In this document: positions 5,173 through 8,311 of the stretch, one piece after another
Position numbering within the stretch: position 1 is the first letter of the stretch
Layout: each line of letters starts with the position of its first letter
The notes under the pieces: generated by a model
The model's database searches: none
What the model was told of the DNA's origin: nothing
What the model saw: the letters and a program-made list of their open reading frames with translations, nothing else
Assembly: GCA_018239705.1 (NCBI GenBank)
Contig: JAFEGS010000029.1
Location: 1-8,311 of the forward strand
Reading direction: 5' to 3'
DNA from: Verrucomicrobiota bacterium
Lineage (GTDB): Bacteria; Chlamydiota; Chlamydiia; Chlamydiales; FEN-1388
Length of the DNA: 8,311 nucleotides
Made by a program: the position numbers and the translations under genes

Positions 5173-6627
5173 ATGCAACCAAACTCTTCTCGTTTTATTG
5201 GTAGGCAGACTGAGCTTGCTAGGCTTAATGGGTTTCTGAGCAAAAGAAGTGCAAGTCTTATCGTTGTGCGTGGGAGGCGCCGTATTGGTAAGAGTCGTTT
5301 GCTTAAAGAATTTGGTAAGCAAATGAAAAATTTCTTCTTTTCCGGGCTGCCTCCGAAAGCCAAAGCAAGAGTCACTGATGCTGCACAAAAAAAAGAATTT
5401 GTGACCCAGCTGCAGCAACAAGGCATCCCAGGTGTCAATCCGGATGACTGGAGTAATCTTTTTTGGCATTTGGCTCTTCACACCAAGGAAGGAAGAGTGC
5501 TCATTGTACTGGACGAGATATCGTGGATGGGTAGTAAAGACCCAAACTTTCTTGGCAAACTAAAAAATGCTTGGGATTTGCATTTCTCTAACAATCCTCA
5601 ACTTATTCTTGTACTATGTGGATCCATTTCATCATGGATTGAAAAAAACATTCTTAGTAGCACAGGGTATCTTGGAAGGGTATCGCTAGATCTTTGCCTT
5701 GAAGAGCTGCCATTGGGAGACTGCACGGCTTTTTGGGAGCCCTACTCAGAGCGCATTTCATCCTATGAAAAATTCAAAATCCTCTCTGTTACCGGGGGCG
5801 TTCCGCTCTATCTTGAGCTTGTCCGGCCAGAGCTTTCTGCTGAGGAAAATATCCGAGAGATCTGCTTTACGCGCGGTGGCCTTCTTGTACGAGAATTTAG
5901 GCAAATTTTTTCCGACCTCTTTTTACGCAAGAGCAAAAGTTATGAAGAAATAGTTGAATGCCTTGCAGAAGGTCCAAAAGAATTGCCCGAAATTTGCAAA
6001 GAGCTGAAGAAAAGCAAAGGTGGTGTCTACAGCGAGTACATGAATGATTTAGTTGAATCTGGTTATGTTAAAAGAGATTTTACATGGCATCTTGATACAG
6101 AAAAAGTGGCAAAACATACTAAATATCGACTAAGTGATAACTATCTTCGGTTTTATCTCAAATATATTAGACCGAATGAGATGCAAATTGAAAGCGGTCT
6201 ATTTTCCTTCCCTTCTCTCACGGCATTGCCTGTGTGGGAAGCGATTATGGGTTTACAGTTTGAAAATTTAGTTGTACATAATCGCAGTAGTCTATGGAAG
6301 ATGTTAGGGATCGACCCTCACGACATTGTTATGGATGGTCCTTTTTTTCAGACTCAGACGAAAGATCGTTCAGGCTGCCAGATTGATTACCTGATCCAAA
6401 CACGTTTTCAGACTCTCTATATATGTGAGATTAAGTTCTCCAAACATCCTATAGGGATGAGTATTATTGAAGAGCTTGAGAGAAAGCGCTCTCGACTTGT
6501 CATTCCTAAGCATTGTTCCATAAGACCTGTCCTCATTCATGTAAATGGCGTGGAAGAAAGCGTTCTGGACACGAGATATTTTGATAAAATTATCGATTTT
6601 GGGCAGTTGCTTGGTACATGGAGGTAA
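5173..6627 (+). CDS. AAA/STAND-type ATPase with C-terminal PD-(D/E)XK nuclease-like (DUF234) domain, paralogue 3
   Basis: The product has 484 residues from the ribosome-binding-site-supported start. FIGRQTEL lies at residues 8-15, Walker A GRRRIGKS at 34-41 and Walker B VLIVLDEISW near 110. A sensor-1-like strand (LILVLCGS) precedes SVTGGVPLYLELVRPELS. A winged-helix-like region ends EYMNDLVESGYVKRDFTW and is followed by YRLSDNYLRFYLKYIRPN. The C-terminal nuclease-like core has QID (D405) and CEIK (E419, K421), then RPVLIHVNGV. All expected ATPase and nuclease residues are present, so the protein looks functional. It is transcribed away from the broken chaperone gene and is followed by a strong hairpin. 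The predicted operator inside its promoter suggests self-regulation. The biological role is unknown; defence, mobility and DNA processing are all possible for this family. Confidence 0.88.
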   Translation: MQPNSSRFIGRQTELARLNGFLSKRSASLIVVRGRRRIGKSRLLKEFGKQMKNFFFSGLPPKAKARVTDAAQKKEFVTQLQQQGIPGVNPDDWSNLFWHLALHTKEGRVLIVLDEISWMGSKDPNFLGKLKNAWDLHFSNNPQLILVLCGSISSWIEKNILSSTGYLGRVSLDLCLEELPLGDCTAFWEPYSERISSYEKFKILSVTGGVPLYLELVRPELSAEENIREICFTRGGLLVREFRQIFSDLFLRKSKSYEEIVECLAEGPKELPEICKELKKSKGGVYSEYMNDLVESGYVKRDFTWHLDTEKVAKHTKYRLSDNYLRFYLKYIRPNEMQIESGLFSFPSLTALPVWEAIMGLQFENLVVHNRSSLWKMLGIDPHDIVMDGPFFQTQTKDRSGCQIDYLIQTRFQTLYICEIKFSKHPIGMSIIEELERKRSRLVIPKHCSIRPVLIHVNGVEESVLDTRYFDKIIDFGQLLGTWR

Positions 6628-6650
6628 AGTCAACACTTTTCCTGAAACGT

Positions 6651-6696
6651 ATCTGGAGCCATTTTCGGCAGTTCACTGCCGAAAATGGCTCCAGAT
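6651..6696. terminator. Perfect 22-bp inverted repeat after ATPase gene 3
   Basis: ATCTGGAGCCATTTTCGGCAGT-type arms (6651-6672 and 6675-6696) are exact complements with a 2-nt centre (TC), so a loop of 4 nt is realistic. It starts 23 bp after the ATPase stop codon, between that gene and the convergent tetA remnant. No T-tract follows on either strand, so it is either an atypical bidirectional terminator or a palindromic repeat element of the genome. Confidence 0.45.
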
Positions 6697-6822
6697 GAAA
6701 TGACCACAAGAATATTAGACAGACGAGGCGTGAAAAGAGAGAGTTATGACAGAAAAATCTTTCAATAGTAATCTTCTCTAGTGCAGCAATTCCCGCCAGA
6801 AAATTAAAGTAATTTTATCTCA

Positions 6823-7713
6823 TCAAAAACGAGTGACGGTCAACCGATACAATCTCGGTATGCAGACAAGGTAGAGTGCTGCTCCAGCAATCCAGATGTA
6901 CCCGGTCCACGTTGCTAATGTTGCGAGATAGACTGTAGAGCATACAAGAGGCCCGATAATTGAAGTACAGCTTGTAAGACTTGCAAGGCAGCCCTGTAGT
7001 TGCCCTTGATCTTCTTCTTTCACTTTGTTGGACAGTACTGCCTGCAAAGCAGGTGTTCCTATGCCACCCAAGGCGAGTAGAAACATGATGGGGAGTACCA
7101 TCCAGCCTTCTGTTGCAAAGGCCAGAAGTAGATACCCGAAACCATCTGCAGACATTCCAAAAAGTAAAGTACCCTTTTCTCCAAGCCATTTTGTCATACG
7201 TCCTGTCAAGAAAGCCTGAGCAGTAGCATGCAGAAGCCCAAACCATGTAAGTGACAAGCCAATGATCATCGCATCCCAATGGAATCGCTCCTCGCAGAAG
7301 AGGACCCAAAGTGTCGCTGGCACTTGACCAACTAACTGTATGATGAAGAAAACTGCCATGAGAGACGTGAGAATCTTCAAACTGTAGGCCCACCGCAGCG
7401 AAGTCAGTGGATTCAGAATGGCGGTGGAAATTGCCTTGGTCGTTTTCAGGTGAGATTCCGGTAAAAGAAAATAGCCTACAAGAAGATTAAAACCGTTAAG
7501 AGCTGCTGCCACGATGAATGGAGCACGTGGGGAAATGGTGCCTACCAATCCACCAATGCTCGGCCCCGCGATCATACCAATCCCAAAACAAGCACTCATG
7601 AAGCCAAAACGTCGAGCTCGCTTTTCTCCCTCCGTTATGTCAGCGATATACGCGGCAGCAACAGCTCCTGTCGCACTCGTAATCCCTGCGACGATGCGTC
7701 CGATGTAGAGAAT
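6823..7713 (-). pseudogene. tetA: Tetracycline efflux MFS transporter tetA, 5'-truncated
   Basis: The minus strand encodes the C-terminal three quarters of a TetA of the Tet(A)/Tet(C)/Tet(G) type. It begins at ILYIGRIVAGITSATGAVAA (helix 4) and includes the antiporter motif C region (GIGMIAGPSIGG, helix 5), QLVGQVPATLWVLF (helix 7) and GGIGTPALQAVLS (helix 10). It ends at TGA 6823-6825. By comparison with Tet(C) as I remember it, about 97 N-terminal residues (helices 1-3) are gone, including the essential motif A loop with its Asp. The frame stays open to an ATG at 7752, but those 13 extra codons are antisense to tetR and are not TetA. The real start, promoter and operator are missing. It should not confer resistance. 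It is diverged from, not identical to, the common Tet(C). Confidence 0.8.
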
Positions 7714-8100
7714 AGAGCGATGCTTGCCTATCGTGATGGCGCTCGCATTCATGCAGGAACAAGGCCGAGCAATCCACAGTTCGAAACAGCCGAAGCACAG
7801 CTCCGCTTTCTCTGCGACGCAGGATTTACAACATCCGACGCAGCATTTGCGCTTTTAACTCTCAGCAACTACACTGTCGGCTCGGTTCTTGAGGAGCAAG
7901 CAAGTGGGCAGCAAGCAAGTGAGAAGCAAACAAGTAAAGCTGATGCAACCGATCACGAGGCGGTAGCAGCTGAAGAGGCCTCTCGGCCACCTCCACTTCT
8001 CGCAGAGGTCTTGGCGGATAAAACCGATTTCGAGACCGTATTCGAGTATGGACTAAGTGCCATCATAGATGGCTTTGGAATCAAATTGAACGAGATTTAA
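7714..8100 (+). pseudogene. tetR: Tetracycline repressor tetR, 5'-truncated
   Basis: The plus strand from 7714 encodes the ligand-binding part of a TetR. RAMLAYRDGARIHAGTRP matches the segment carrying His100, Arg104 and Pro105 of TetR, followed by ETAEAQLRFLCDAGF and YTVGSVLEEQ (the Glu147 region). Counting back, the remnant starts near residue 88. The helix-turn-helix domain and ligand residues such as His64, Asn82 and Phe86 are therefore lost. An ATG at 7720 happens to be in frame but would make a protein without a DNA-binding domain. It ends at TAA 8098-8100. The gene abuts the tetA remnant head to head, exactly as in tet operons but without the intergenic operators. It contains an expanded repeat in its flexible loop. 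Confidence 0.8.
7894..7938 (+). repeat. Three 15-bp tandem repeats inside the tetR remnant
   Basis: Three in-frame units encode EQASG, QQASE and KQTSK (7894-7908, 7909-7923, 7924-7938), built on the core CAAGCAAGT. They fall just after the VLEEQ segment, in the variable loop between helices 8 and 9 of TetR. Confidence 0.65.
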
Positions 8101-8116
8101 AGATCTTAGGAAGTGG

Positions 8117-8311
8117 ATGATATCAATGGGAATTGGGACCTTTGTATTCGGACTATCGATACACGCATGGACGTTGGGGCCTCGGGAATGCGAAAAACAT
8201 TGGAGTAAGCTAAAATATTTACCTCAATTAAAATACTTAGGGAGGCCTGTTTACAGATTTGTTGCTTCCAAGACCAATCCTGTTATTGCTACTGCAGCTA
8301 GCTTTCTTGCT
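8117..8311 (+). CDS. 5' part of an unrecognised ORF (runs off the window)
   Basis: From ATG 8117 the frame is open for 65 codons to the window end. AGGAAG (8108-8113) lies 3 nt before this ATG and 12 nt before a second in-frame ATG at 8126, so the start is uncertain. The N-terminus is hydrophobic (MISMGIGTFVFGLSIHAW) and could be a signal anchor. A basic stretch follows (EKHWSKLKYLPQLKYLGRP), and another hydrophobic run begins at the edge (NPVIATAASFLA). It lies 16 bp after the tetR remnant on the same strand. I do not recognise a family; a membrane protein is possible. Confidence 0.45.
   Translation, partial: MISMGIGTFVFGLSIHAWTLGPRECEKHWSKLKYLPQLKYLGRPVYRFVASKTNPVIATAASFLA

Noticed and set aside
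5101..5481. Minus-strand ORFs overlapping the start of ATPase gene 3
   Set aside because: They are antisense to the conserved Walker A region and the array, with implausible composition.
229..6627. The ATPase genes as transposons bounded by inverted repeats
   Set aside because: I saw no copy of any array half-site at the 3' sides of the genes (1-228, 2386-2406, 6628-6822), and no target-site duplications or transposase motifs.
6746..6781. 11-codon ORF with an upstream purine-rich stretch
   Set aside because: It is too short to support as a gene; the GAGAG sequence may be chance. It could be the start of a lost gene.
6815..7393. Minus-strand 192-codon ORF in another frame of the tetA region
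   Set aside because: It is a shadow of tetA, whose frame shows clear transporter motifs.
6823..8100. A functional tetracycline-resistance operon
   Set aside because: Both genes lack their 5' ends: TetA has no helices 1-3 or motif A, and TetR has no DNA-binding domain.

Overview
This window looks like an accessory, partly decayed stretch of a bacterial genome carrying a type III secretion system. The best guess is a Chlamydia-related (Parachlamydiales-like) intracellular bacterium. The evidence is a frameshifted SycD/LcrH-type secretion chaperone followed by a secretion-substrate-like gene start, several paralogous AAA-type ATPase/nuclease genes, and moderate-to-low GC with patches of different composition. 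This assignment is inference; no rRNA or other phylogenetic marker is present.

Layout. 1-228: the end of an unrecognised plus-strand ORF and a nested inverted repeat. 229-1668 (-): ATPase-nuclease gene 1, with a 92-bp dyad array (1701-1792) directly upstream. 1785-1934: a possible ORF remnant. 2005-2385 (+): a small putative membrane protein. 2407-3837 (-): ATPase-nuclease gene 2, with its own 88-bp array (3848-3935) upstream. 3965-4132 (-): a GC-rich fragment encoding only the C-terminus of a SUMF1/formylglycine-generating-enzyme-like domain. 4113-4325 (-): a truncated ORF that lies downstream of a broken sycD-like gene (4341-4935, -) in the same direction. 5048-5135: a third dyad array, then ATPase-nuclease gene 3 (5173-6627, +). 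6651-6696: a perfect 22-bp hairpin. 6823-8100: a divergent tetA/tetR pair whose two 5' ends and shared operator region are all deleted. 8117-8311 (+): the start of an unrecognised ORF running off the window.

The main observation is that the three ATPase-nuclease paralogues share more than their coding sequence. Each has, immediately upstream, an array of four half-sites in the order right-left-right-left. These form two hairpin-like units of 33-38 bp with a 54-55 bp period, perfectly symmetric about one centre. The architecture is the same at all three loci, but the half-site sequence is private to each gene (TTCTGCAA, TATCGATA-like, ATCCCCAAA). At gene 3 the proximal half-site lies between a good -35 and -10. 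This suggests a family in which each protein recognises its own cis site, as an autoregulatory operator or as a nuclease/mobility substrate, with specificity diverging between paralogues. No matching copies were seen at the 3' sides of the genes.

The genes between the ATPases are mostly debris (chaperone, SUMF1 tail, tet remnants), which fits an island of repeated insertion and deletion rather than a working operon.
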